From Acanthacorydalis orientalis (Eukaryota > Arthropoda > Insecta > Megaloptera > Corydalidae): a DNA stretch of 64,000 nucleotides. The DNA is taken from assembly GCA_034766995.1 (NCBI GenBank), contig CM068325.1:3193668-3257667 (forward strand). Reading direction: 5' to 3'. The notes beneath the pieces were generated by a model. That model was not told the origin of the DNA, ran no database searches, and worked only from the letters and a program-made list of their open reading frames with translations. Made by a program: the position numbers and the translations under genes. Positions 38,268 to 51,482 of the stretch are shown piece by piece; within the stretch, counting starts at the first letter, position 1; every line of letters begins with the position of its first letter.

Positions 38268-38420
38268 TTATTTATTAAGCTGTACGTTCGGTTGCATCGT
38301 ACATACGCACAGGCGCGGTTCAATATTTTCCGTTCAGTGAATGTTTGAACCCATTCAGCGCCACTCGCGCGTAAGCTCAACGCTAGTTTTGGAAATTGTT
38401 TTCTCTGCTAAATATATATA
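38015..38420. repeat. One and a half copies of the ~280-bp TTTAAACCCATTCAGCGCC repeat
   Basis: The unit order is CTGTACGTTCGGTTGCATCG, then CCGTTCAGTGAATGTTTAAA with CCCATTCAGCGCCAC, then GCTCAACGCTAGTTTTGGAA, a TA tract, TTTAAAGAACTTTCTTATAT with ATAAACATGATTCAACAGCA, and another TA tract. The same family fills 41630-43060, 3.2 kb away. Confidence 0.85.
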
Positions 38421-39667
38421 TATATACTTTTATCCGGATCTCCGGATACTCGGGCTATTTTTTTAAACGCCCGCTTAGATCCCAGGATCCGCACTCGGTA
38501 TCGTCCAGTCGGCGCTGCGCAAATACTTCAGAGCGACGGAATTCGTTCCGATTCCGATTTTGTTCACTCTGTGCACGGGACAAAGTGACGAGAAACGTTC
38601 GCTTCGTCAGCCGGCAGGCTTCGGGTTTGATCGATTCAGTTTCGTTCTTAGACATTTTCTATAATCGAATGTATCATGAATTTAGAGGCCAATTAACTGC
38701 TTTTCCTTTCAATTCGGACCGGCCGCAGACTGGTTTTCTGGCACGTTTGTGCCGTGTTCGGTTTCGGATAATGATTACAAGGTAAATTTGCATATCTGGC
38801 GGCATTCGATTCGAAGCCTAAAAAAGCACCGAATCGACTCCTTTCCGTTCGAAATCCGACCAGTGTCGATTCTAGACCGAATTTCACTTTCGTATCGGAT
38901 ATCGTTTCGGATTCTGTGTTTCGAATACAGGTGTGGAAGCGTTTCGTCGAATTTTTGAACGGGTTTTTTTCCCTGTAAACTCGTCAGGCCCGTGCCGCTC
39001 ACATCTTCGAAAACGTTATTCTTCCTCGACCCATTCGGACGCCATGGGCATAATTATGCGCACAGACTTTCAAGTTCAGTAATATCTAAATTATTCGACA
39101 CCGATCGGCCTTCCGTGTCCTTGAAGAGAAACCGATATACTTTTTTGTGAACGTTATGAGTGGAACCTGTTCCTCAAGGATAGGTTCCAGTCATAACGTC
39201 CGTGTCCGACACGATTCGGATTGGACGACAGGGGTGAACGTTGCAGAAATGCCGAGCCCAATATAAAGAAGATTTTTACTGTGCAACAAGTGTAACGTTC
39301 ACCCCTGTGTATACATAAGACGGACGGCACTGCTTTGTGGCACGTCGTCGAGAAAATAATATTAAATAAATACATGAAATGTATTTATTTAATATTAGTC
39401 TAATTGTAATTAACATCAATTATAAAAGAGACGGTACGGATTTCCAAGCAAGATTTTCTCGCTTGGAAAAATCGTATCGTGATGTTCAGTTTTTAGTTTA
39501 GATTCGGTCGATCCCAGATATTGACAAGACAGGCCTTGTGTGGGACAAGTCATTGTTTTGTATTCGTTTTCGTGTCGCTCTTTAAGGAACCGTTTTCACA
39601 ACGTGCCCGATTATGCCCATGCCGGAGATGGATGAAAACACAAAAACGATATTTTCGTTCCTGTTAA
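38421..39667. other. Gene-free unique DNA
   Basis: Moderately AT-rich unique sequence with no recognisable exon. An inverted pair of GGTTCCACTC-type words lies around 39145-39200. I see nothing else of note. Confidence 0.4.
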
Positions 39668-39910
39668 CCCTTTATAGGGACGGACGTCTCGTTTTACATT
39701 TTAATTTAAATCTCGATTTAATTCAATTAATGTCTGTCCGTGGAACCGGGACAAATTATCAAAGAAAAATTATGATCGCTTATGATGAGCCCTAATCGGT
39801 GGTCGATCACGATGCCGCCTTACAATTGCGGCGGCAAATGTGTCGACCACTCCACAAGAACGACCTTCGTCTCTACTGGCATCCGGTGTATGCCACAGAC
39901 ATATAAAGGG
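39668..39910. mobile_element. piggyBac-like MITE with TTAA target-site duplication
   Basis: A 243-bp element starts CCCTTTATAGGGACG and ends CATATAAAGGG, so the outermost 9-10 bases are inverted repeats. It is flanked on both sides by TTAA (39664-39667 and 39911-39914). CCC/GGG ends plus TTAA duplication are the piggyBac superfamily signature. The interior has no transposase frame, only an imperfect hairpin at about 39798-39853 (GTGGTCGATCACGATGCCGCC facing GGCGGCAAATGTGTCGACCAC). It would be a non-autonomous copy moved by a transposase encoded elsewhere. Confidence 0.8.
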
Positions 39911-39914
39911 TTAA

Positions 39915-40695
39915 AAGGAGCCATATCGCGCGCGCAGTCAACAGAAGGATGCTTTTCTCCCGGTCCGAACGGGTCGAGCGGTTTTCGATCGGGTCGGCTC
40001 GTGGCCGGACCTCCTCGCTTCGAGACCGGCCCTGATCACAGGTCCGTCCGCGCCCGTCGGCGTTCTTGTCCGTCGATCGTATCGGAATCGGGAGGGAGGC
40101 TGGAGGGATTCGTGTGCGTGTGTGTGTGAGAGAGATATGTCCGCGGTCGTATCGGCCGCAGTTAGATCGCTTTCATCCCCTAATTGATTTCCGAACGCCA
40201 GAGTCCGTTCGGCGAGAACGCACACACCGTCCGATCCGCGATGCGGGCGGGACGCGGTCGGCGCTCGCGCTCCACTGAAGACGGTCACCGGGACGGGCGT
40301 CCCGGTGACCGCCGGAGCGCCCGCCCGACCGTCCGGAGCGGCTCGGCGCGCGCCCGGGCGAGACTCCCTCCGACTGCTTCGTCCGTAATCCTAATTATAA
40401 ATGTAAATATGTATTCGCGTGTGAATGTGCCACTCTTATACAGGCGCGTACTCGTCGGGATTGTGTGTCGGTGTTTGTTAGCGGGACGGGCGGGAGGGAT
40501 GCCGTTTCTGGAGTGACAGTTGATGCGAGTCTGTACGATACTTTTTTGTTTGCATCTTTTGTCGATTCGCAAGCGGAGGACGCCGCGGTCCCGTCGGTCG
40601 ACCGCCCCGAGGAGCACGGTCGACGGCAGGACCGGGTCCTCGTCTGAAAGCTTTTTTTTTTTAGAAAAGAGCACGTCACACATTCATATAGATAC

Positions 40696-40773
<78 letters not shown>

Positions 40774-41318
40774 ATGTATATGAATGTGTGTGTGTGTATT
40801 TATCGACTGGCATGTCGGTAAAGAACGTACAACAGCTACAGCGTTCAACAATTTGTAAAAGTACACTATAAACTCTCTATAGAAATATATATAATTTATA
40901 TGTATGTATGTACGTGTGTAGAAATTCGTTAGATATAAGTATTCAAAATGGATAGATAGGTAGACAGAAGTGTGGAGAGATATGTGGTTCGAACTGTCTC
41001 GAACCGGGGCCTAGTTGTGTGGCGCGGGCGGGCGCGCCGACGATTCGACGGATCGCCTGTGCGGGCGTCGCACGATTCAAGCGAACGGCGTTCGATCGGG
41101 GTTTCCTTTAGGCGCGCGCGTAGGAAAGAGAAACGTCGGAGTCGGTCAACCCTCATCAGTCCAAGTGTGCTCGTCGCGCACAAACGTGTCGAGCGTACGC
41201 CACTGGTCGCACGAACCGCCGCGTTCTCGTTCTGTTGCTGTGGTGCAATCGGACCGCGCTATCGGTAATCGTTTATGTCGAGAAAAGATAATTAATCTAT
41301 CTTTTTATCTATAAATAT

Positions 41319-41361
<43 letters not shown>

Positions 41362-41629
41362 ATAAAAAAGTACATAAAAAAAACTATATAAATATATAAT
41401 CAAAATCGTTCTACATCTGAAATGAATAGAGATTGCTTTGAATTACTTGGAACTTATTTGCATGCCATTGCGGCATTTGAAAGGTGTGTCAGTTAAAAGC
41501 TAGCAAATCGAATGCAAGCGCATGCCGGGAATTAGTTGCAGTTACCGGTAGACAGTCGCACTATGAGCAGTTGGACCGATGAGGGTTGCTAATACCGGAG
41601 AAACTTTCCGGACGTTGTGCGAATTTCAA
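39915..41629. other. Gene-free region with GC-rich islands and a TA tract
   Basis: GC-rich islands (39950-40660 and 41000-41280) flank a long (TA)n tract (about 40693-40768). Islands include a short inverted repeat, GGTCACCGGGACG...CGTCCCGGTGACC, near 40283-40310. No exon is supported. Confidence 0.4.
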
Positions 41630-43060
<1,431 letters not shown>

Positions 43061-43160
43061 TTTTTTCATACTTAAAATAATAAAATTCTTCAATATATCT
43101 TTTTCATAACTTTCCTATGTACATATAAACAATGATTCAAAAGCAATAGAACTACATTAC

Positions 43161-43213
<53 letters not shown>

Positions 43214-44341
43214 CGTTTCATTTCTCTACTTGTAATCGTTCCAACGAACGTGCTTGTTACAACGAATATAAACTGATTCAAAATTTAAAACACGACTAGT
43301 TTTTCGTTCACTTTTGAAATACTTTTTTATTTGATGACGCGGAAATTAGGCGCCCCTGTTCCTTACACAAAACATTTCACTGTGCAAAACTGAAATTTCT
43401 AATATTTTTTCCTTTCAAAACTCCAAATTAATTGCAATCGAATCATGCTGAGCTCTTTTAAAAATTCCTATGATTATTAACAGCGGCATTCAATGGGTTA
43501 AATGATTCTTCACACATATAAGTTGTGTATGTGTATATATATATATATACATAGTATGTGTGTGTATGTGTATAGAGTGTAGTAGAATCGTCGGCGCCGT
43601 CCGTTCCATCAAAACTGTTTCTCCTCACTATCAATTCTTTTATTAATTTAACTTACTTGTATATCGTTAAATCTATTAATATGAAGTGGAAAGACTGAAA
43701 GAACTATACAATCGCTACGAATAAGATCTAATCACATTGTAACGTTTTTTTTTTTCCTTAAAATCTCCATCACAATAATACTGATTGATTTTTTTTTTTT
43801 TTGAATATGATTGAAATGCACGATAGAGCGGCGGCGCGTGCCCGTACCGCGGGTACCGGGATCGAGGCGCGGGTCGGAGCCGGTCGTCACGTCGGTCCCG
43901 TTCTGAAACGACGGCCCGTCATTAATCTGACACGTGGGAACGTTCTTCGATAACTGAAATGTTGCCCTCTTGAATTTTTCCGAATACGCGGCCGGCTATC
44001 GCTTTAGCTGCCGGGGCGCCCTAAAACCCCAGCGGCCGAGCGATCGGTCCTTCTGGTTCGATTGTAACTCGGCACAGCCCTGTGTGCGCGTTTCAGTTAT
44101 GGACAGAACGACCTTGTGAATTTAAATGTTCGACCTTGCGGATCCAATTCATAATCCTGCTGATTCTCTCGACTGACACACGTACATGTTTTTTTTTTAA
44201 ATATCTCTGGATTCGAAACCGATTCGATTAATATTTTTAACTGGGAATGCGGTCCAGATGCGAACAGGCGTAGACATGGAGTCACGTTTCTTCATCGGGT
44301 TCGTTTCAGGTTCTGATTGAGAATTGAGTTTGCTCTTATAT
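43061..44341. other. AT-rich intergenic DNA downstream of calbindin
   Basis: Contains a (TA)n tract at 43164-43214, poly-T runs and a GC-rich patch at 43825-44060. On the minus strand a 46-bp piece (43857-43902) has a good acceptor (GTTTCAG) and a GTACCC donor and reads NGTDVTTGSDPRLDP. It has no partner exon, so I do not call it a gene. Confidence 0.35.
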
Positions 44342-44873
44342 TTTATTGCGATTCGGCGTTTCAATTGTGTGGTTGTGACCGTTGTAAGGGGAAAATTTTT
44401 ATATATATATATGGATATATATTTTATGCCCAGTCAGTCAGTCAGTCGATCGATCATCCCGGATTATGAATCCGCGCTCGAGCCGTGCGAGACTCCGGTA
44501 TCGGCGATACCAGCACCGCCGTCGAATGTGTGTGTGTGTGTGCGTGCGCGCGCGCGCGCGTGTAAAGTATTTGTTTTGGCAACGGGACACCTCGAACCGA
44601 ACGTGCGCTTGAACGGGAACGGGTTCACGAGGGGAGTGGGGCGGCGTGTGTGTATGACGGAGGGACACTGTTTCGGTTCTTCCAGTCGGAAATACGAAAA
44701 GCGTACAGATCGAGCGAGCGCGCGCGCGCACCGGCGGTGCGCGCGCGCGCTCGCAGCGTGTGCGTGCGTGCGTGTCAGCGCCAGACGGCGCGCACGAGTG
44801 CCGCGCAAGCGTCGCAGCAGCAGCGGCGCAGGACGGGCAGCAGGCCGTCCGCTCTAGGCGTCGCGGCCTCGCC
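44342..44873 (-). other. Calbindin 3' UTR (candidate)
   Basis: The first minus-strand AATAAA after the stop codon (TTTATT on the plus strand) is at 44342-44347, giving a 3' UTR of about 530 nt. It includes the perfect GC palindrome and a TG/CG alternating tract at about 44528-44563. Confidence 0.5.
44714..44754. repeat. Perfect 41-bp GC palindrome (20-bp arms, 1-nt centre) in calbindin 3' UTR
   Basis: The left arm GCGAGCGCGCGCGCGCACCG (44714-44733) and right arm CGGTGCGCGCGCGCGCTCGC (44735-44754) are exact reverse complements. In the minus-strand transcript the palindrome sits about 120 nt after the calbindin stop codon and could form a very stable hairpin. The alternating CG run could also adopt Z-DNA. 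Confidence 0.9.
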
Positions 44874-45629
44874 TTAAGGCCCGCCGTCCTCCTCCTGGTT
44901 GTGTTTCGCGAGCGCCAGCAGTATCATCGTCAGCTCCTTCTTGTTGATCTTGCCGTCCTGGTTGTAGTCGACGCCGCGCAGTATCGTGTCCTCGAAGTCG
45001 AGCAGGTCGCGCGCGTCGTAGTCCTGCGGGAGGCGTGCGTTTTTCGTATTTTTTTTTTTTAAGAGAAATGAATCGAGCGACTGTCTGCCGCGCCCTTACC
45101 TTCTTGACGAGCTCGAGCAGGTCCTTGAGGAAGCCGCGCAGCTCCTCGTTCTCGATCGTTCCGTTATTGTCCTGCGATCGGGGGGAACGGTGCGGATGAG
45201 TTTACCGAATCGAATCGGACGACGGACTCTCGAAGATCTTCTACTAGAATCGACCGACGTCGTTTCTGTATTCAGCACTTTGTGTGTTTCGAGGACAACG
45301 GAGTGTCACTGCACTAGAATGGAACGCACACGTCTTGCACCGAAGACGGTGTGCTCGTCTGTCCCTTCGAGAGTTCGTCGTCGATGTGTCATGATTTCGT
45401 GTGAAACCGTGTGTATGGTCTATTAAGGTGTGTGTGTGTGTGTGTACATTGAAACAATCGATCCTTACTCTATCGTAGAGCGAGAACACCCGTTCGATGT
45501 CATCTTTCGTTAGCTTGGTGGCGCCCTGTGCGTAAGAGAAGATTCGATTAATTCGATTGTTGGTGATTGATTTGATATATATATATATATATATATATTT
45601 GATATATATATATATTAATTAGGAATGTG

Positions 45630-45672
<43 letters not shown>

Positions 45673-46000
45673 CGGAGACCACTGTAAATCGAAAATTATT
45701 TACTTAAATTTTCCTTAGTTCGGTGTACCTTTGGTTGGCTACAGGTAGCAGATATATATTTTTCCATTGTGAATTTTAAATTTAACTTAATAAACTTTTA
45801 TTACTCGAAAGTGTGTTTGATATTTTGTCTGCAATACAAATCGTTATAAAGCTAATAATTTGGGATGAAAAGAAAATATTACACACTCTAATTATATATT
45901 TATATATATATATATATGTGGGTGGGTGGGTGTGTTTGTGTGTTATGTGTATGTGTGTATAATATAAATGTATATATATATATATATATTATATACACAT

Positions 46001-46034
<34 letters not shown>

Positions 46035-46694
46035 TATACACATACACACACATATACATATATGTATATATATATAGCGGATACAATTGTATATCGAAAA
46101 TTATTAACTTAAATCTTCCATAGTTCGGTGTATGTTTGGTTGCCATCTGGTAGGCAGATTATACATATTTCCATTATAAAATTTAAATTCAACTTAAACT
46201 CATTACTCGAAATCGTTGTACGTTTTGTCAACAATACATAATTGTTACAAAGTATATAATTTTCACGACAACATCTCGGGTGGTAAGCGGCGCAGACCGC
46301 TCGGCTCGGGCCGACGGCGCGGTCGACCGCCGTTCTCAGTCCCGCCCCTACATACAAATTATATTCGTCGCGATGTGAACTGACAACCACGTCATACGAT
46401 AGCCGGAACGTTATGTAGGAAAATAATTGCGCTAATATGTATCGATTTCGATGTGTTAAATCGCAATTATTTTTCTACCAATTTAATAATTTTTTTTATG
46501 TGTATCGTTCTGAGATATATTTGTATATGTGTATATATATATATGTATATATACACACATATACATACATCTTATTAAAAAAATAGTCTTCGGAAGAAAT
46601 TAGATATTTCAGGCAACTGATTGTGTTTGACCAATCATTACTTACACATGCATGTTCTAATATCATACTCATGCAGGAAGTATATCAAATGCAC

Positions 46695-46765
<71 letters not shown>

Positions 46766-48944
46766 GTATAAGATATACAAACAATTACATCTTAACTGCG
46801 GTACTTACTTCCATTCCTTCCTGCCGCGTTCGCAATCGTGCCGACAAGCAGATAGAGATAGAGATAGAAAGACAAAGAGATAGACAAACACTCTTAGAAA
46901 AATACAGTGATATTTCAGTTTATGTGTGTGTGTGTGTGTTGTGGATTGGTGTCGTGCGAGTGCTAGCGTTCTAACACATACATTTTCCAGTTATCTTTTT
47001 AAACGAATCAGATCTCATCGTTAGTTATTTTGAGCAAGTCCCTTTCGAGCAAATCGCGGTGCACGTCCCTCGAATCGTTTCAAGTCCGAGAGGACACTCT
47101 GCGAAAGAGTGTCGACAACGAAGCCGGATCCACGATTCGCTCGATCGTTCGAATCTCGTCCGTGGCGCAGGGACCGGCATTGCAGATTAATACGAAACGG
47201 TTTCGTGCCGATCGGACGAACGGAACGATAACGGTCGACGATTAGATAGATCCCTGATTGTCCGATCATTGAGACATAAATTGCACGAAGACTGGAAGTT
47301 TCTTCCACGCATCATCGCTTGGAATCCGATATAAGACGAGCGTTTAAGTATCAACAACCGGTCCCCTGCTCTTCAATTCGATTCGGCGCGATCCGAACAG
47401 ACTCGCATCGATCGACCGGAACCTTTACCCCGGACTATCCTCAATGTCTCCGACATTGAGGTTAAACGTCACGGACGAAACTCGATCCGAGGACAGCTCG
47501 AACAGCGTGACTTATTTAAACAGTTTTATTTATCGTTCACATCTAGTGGATACTTGCATATGTGCGCTGGTTCGTGAACACAGAGAGACAGATGAAGAGA
47601 CAGAGAGCGAGAGAGAGAGAGAGACTGGTTAGAGGAAATGTGCATTTTTCCAACGAAAGCAGACCTGTTTTCGAGTAATATCTTTGGTTTAGTTTCTATT
47701 CTACTGTACTGTCTCTGAGCGAGGCGAGCCGGTCCTCTTTCAATTCGCAAGAACGGTTCAGGTGTGTGTGCGTGTGTGTGTATGAAGAGAACCTCGATCG
47801 AGTCGGTTTTGAACAGTTTTCAAAGTGTATCGTTTCGTCATCGAAACAAATTCCTGATAATAATTTCGGTTTTCCAGCTCGAACCCTCCTGTACGACACG
47901 TTTTGTGTGTGACACGCGTGCACGGGTGGCGCGACAGGTTCGAACTGACGACGCTAGAGGTCGGCGCGGTCGCCGTACGCCCGGGACTCGAATCCGCGGG
48001 CCGTTCGGACGCTCCTGCGGCTTTGCATCCCGTGCGAGCCGACTTCTACAGTCCTGGGTTTCCGGTGCGATTCGTGCTCGACGCGCGGACGTCGGAAACG
48101 AACCCGTGAACCGGCGGGTGAGTGGTATACGCTCGTGTGTGTGTGTGAGTGAGTAGGTGTTCGACAGCCCGTCTAAATAGCTTTTACTCATTTCTCTACT
48201 TGTACCTTCCTCACCTTGAAGACTTGACGGCACAGGAAGTTTTCTTTCACCGGAAGCAGTCTGGAAATGAAACATTTTCCTGTTCAATACGCTTTTTTTA
48301 TGTACGGTTCATCGGTTGGCTAGTCATGGGTGTGTGGCTCGTGCGCGAATGAAAACAAATATGTAACGATTCGGTGAGAGGGGCGGAAGGGAGAGAGAGG
48401 GAACCGGTTCAATGTCACGAAGTGAGAGGAACACACATGGATGGTTTCCCTGTTTCTGGGAGATGTTTGGTGCGCGCTGTGCGATACGTACTTGGCCATT
48501 TCTGATAGCTGCAGTCTTCCGTCCTTGTTCGAGTCGAATACTTGCAGCTGAAACCATAAAATAATCAGTTTAGTGCTTCTTAAAACAATCATCGGTCCTG
48601 ATCGTCGCCGGCCGACGATCAGATTGGCCGATGATTGAATTTAAAGGAGGGATCGGTCGCGTTCGTCCGCTTCCGTTTCGTCGGGATGCTCGTCCTGCGG
48701 TCCAGTGCGTTTCCTCCGGCCGTGCAGAGGATTTGGACGTTCGGGACGACGGGATTCGAACGTGCGGACCGACGTCCGGCGTCCGTTTATACTGAAACTG
48801 TGCTTGCACGTACCATCGTGTCGGTGTACTCGATGAGCTTGTCCTCGGACACGTCGTTGATCTTCTTCGCTTCCTTGAGCAGGTCGCGCAGGAAGTTCTT
48901 GAACAAGAGGAAGATGCTGTTATTGAATTGGTCTAGAGAGATCA

Positions 48945-49023
<79 letters not shown>

Positions 49024-49087
49024 TGGTGACTGATAGTTATCTCTCTTCGCTTATTCAATTATCAATTAAAATCACATTATTAACATG

Positions 49088-49154
<67 letters not shown>

Positions 49155-49287
49155 TATATATATATATATATCCTTATATAGTAAAAATAATATCTGTATG
49201 TTCAGTTGCATATCTGTTGCCAATTGTGAATTTTTAATTATTTAAATTTTGAGTGTTTTTTCAATTAAAATTGAACATACACACGCA

Positions 49288-49328
<41 letters not shown>

Positions 49329-50531
49329 AATACATAAACACACACATCATATATACATATATGTGTGTGTATATATATATATATAATGTATGTAAACAGA
49401 GAAATTCTGTTGCACAAGAAGTTCGATAACACTGGCAGGCGTTAAATGTATTCTCATCTCACACTGCCTTTCGAAACAATTCCGCGAACGATTCTCCTGC
49501 ACTCTTCGCTCACCTTCAGCTCGTCCGCCTCTATGTACCCGCTGCCGTCCGTGTCGTACTCCCTCCAGATCTGCACAGAACGCGACAACAGTCAACGGCC
49601 AGTCAAGTTCGATCGGACCGATCGTCTCGATCGGCCGTCGTTCCCTCCCCCCTACCGACTCACCTTCATGAACTCGACGCTCGATTCGAGCGGATTGTCG
49701 AACCTGAACAGCAGCAGGAAGTTCTCCTCCATCGGCAACAGTTGAGCAAGCTGTCCGACAGATAAACGATGTGAATTATTTTTGTGTGTGCGTGTGCGAG
49801 AGAGTACAGATAAAATCGGTCTCTTCTATCGGAGACTATTTATTTATCGGTATTCTGTGTTAGGCTTGCGGTCGTCCCGCTCTCTCAAAACAGGCGACCG
49901 TCCTGTTCCAGAGTATATACCCAGCCCACCAGACATGACTCATACTCGACGAATTTCAGCTCGATTATGGTTTCGTATCGCATCTACTCACTTCTCTGAT
50001 GTCTATCTTCCCGTCCTGGTTGTCGTCGTACGCTTCCATGAAGCAGGCCTTGAGCTCGACGAGCATGGCGTCGGACACGGCCTGCAGATTTTCAACTTTG
50101 TATATTTTTCCATGTACGCAACAAGCACATGCATGCTCGTCTGCGTGTCTGTCTCACTTACCTCCGGACTGATATTTTCCGCGTTCGCGCTCGAGACGAA
50201 CTCCCTGAGGAAGCCGTCCAGCTCCGTCCCTTCGATGTATCCGTTACCTGCGTCCGAACAGAAACAAGGCACGTTCGTAATCAGGTCGTGCGGAACGCGG
50301 TTTTTTTTTTCAAGAAAAAAAATAAAAAAAAGAGACACGGCGCTCACCGTCTTTGTCGTAATGGCTCCACACTTCCATGAACTGGTTCGCGGACAGCTTC
50401 CTCAGCTCCCTGCTCTGCGGGTCCCTGTACTGGCGCATGAAGTTCGTCGCCCTGTCGAGGTTCAGCTTCTTGCTCGACACGGACGTGCTCTCCGCCGAGC
50501 TGCACACCGACGCCGCTTCGTCCGAATGCAT
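44874..50531 (-). CDS. Cbp53E: Calbindin-32 (six-EF-hand calcium buffer/sensor)
   Basis: Eleven coding exons, from the start downwards: 50348-50531, 50162-50247, 49992-50081, 49664-49750, 49514-49570, 48814-48897, 48492-48547, 48215-48260, 45469-45525, 45100-45171 and 44874-45023. They give 322 residues. All six EF-hand loops are visible: DKDGNGYIEGTE, DDNQDGKIDIRE, DTDGSGYIEADE, DSNKDGRLQLSE, DRDNNGTIENEE and DYNQDGKINKKE. Each has acidic residues at the first, third or fifth and twelfth positions and Gly at the sixth. The linkers LPMEENFLLLFRFDNPLES, LLPVKENFLCRQVFK and GATKLTKDDIERVFSLYDR fit the insect calbindin-32 / calbindin-D28k family, a cytosolic calcium buffer of neurons and some muscles. 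Exon 8 is a 46-bp microexon whose first base completes a split Lys codon. The sixth exon uses an AAG acceptor. The ATG is preceded by a splice acceptor, so a non-coding first exon lies further up. Confidence 0.95.
45526..48214 (-). other. Large calbindin intron (2.7 kb) filled with repeats
   Basis: The intron lies between the microexon and the fifth EF-hand exon. It holds (TA)n and (CA)n arrays (45575-45672, 45905-46075, 46700-46762), copies of a dispersed repeat (about 45670-45890 and 46075-46475) and GC-richer unique DNA at 47000-48110. No nested gene is supported. Confidence 0.6.
46270..46480. repeat. Dispersed fold-back repeat, copy 1
   Basis: The unit ends in GTAGGAAAATAATTGCG, followed after 25-40 bp by CGCAATTATTTTTCTACC, its near-perfect reverse complement. 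The GC-rich body contains AAATTATATTCGTCGCGATGT and GACAACCACGTCATA phrases. Related bodies lie at about 51060-51280 and 53695-53950. Confidence 0.75.
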
Positions 50532-50538
50532 CGCCGCG

Positions 50539-50975
50539 CTGAAACAGACACACTGATTGGCAGTGTCGTCCGTAGGTTCGACGCGGTTCGCACCGTATGG
50601 TTAGCTTCTTATAAAAATGCTCTGATCTGTCGTACATACTGCACTTCCAATTATTATGATCTGGAATTTTCGATCTGCCCCTTGTGGGTGATGTTCATAC
50701 AATCGGAGTAGAAAGAAAAAAATCACGTACAAGGTCTCATACACTTATTCTAGTTCATATAATTTACATAAATACACACACACGCGCACAGGACACAAAT
50801 ATATACTGAAACATTGTAATAGTTCCAAGAATCGTGTCGAGTTTAGCATTAGAACTGAATTCGGGCCTGACTATAAGAAAATGCGGAGAAGATCACCAAA
50901 TACACTGAGTGTATAAATTGAAAATAAATAGTTGTACAATGGATATATACATATATATACATTTATATATGTATG

Positions 50976-51019
<44 letters not shown>

Positions 51020-51435
51020 TTATAAACATTGTTAAATAACTGAATAGACTTTAAAACACATTTGTCAGACGGCCGGACGACGCGAATGATATGCAAATCG
51101 CTCACGACTATATCAACAGCAAGCGGCAAGTCCGATCGGCTGTCGAACGACGCGGACGGCCGGCGTTTACAGAGCCGCCCGGATATAAATTGTAGTCGGG
51201 GCGATGTACAGAGACAATGACGTCGCGGAGAGCCGAAATAGCTGTTTAGGCGGTAGGAAAATAATTGCGGAATATAATATATTTATAATATATAATATTT
51301 ATATATATATATATTTATATATATATATATTTATATATATATATGTATATACTTATATATATATTTATATATATATTTATATATATATTTATATATATAT
51401 TTATATATATATTTATATATATATATTTATATATA

Positions 51436-51482
<47 letters not shown>

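Noticed and set aside
47930..48020. GGTTCGAACT and GACTCGAATCC words suggesting a tRNA T-loop
   Set aside because: No matching acceptor stem, D-arm or anticodon arm could be drawn at the right spacing.
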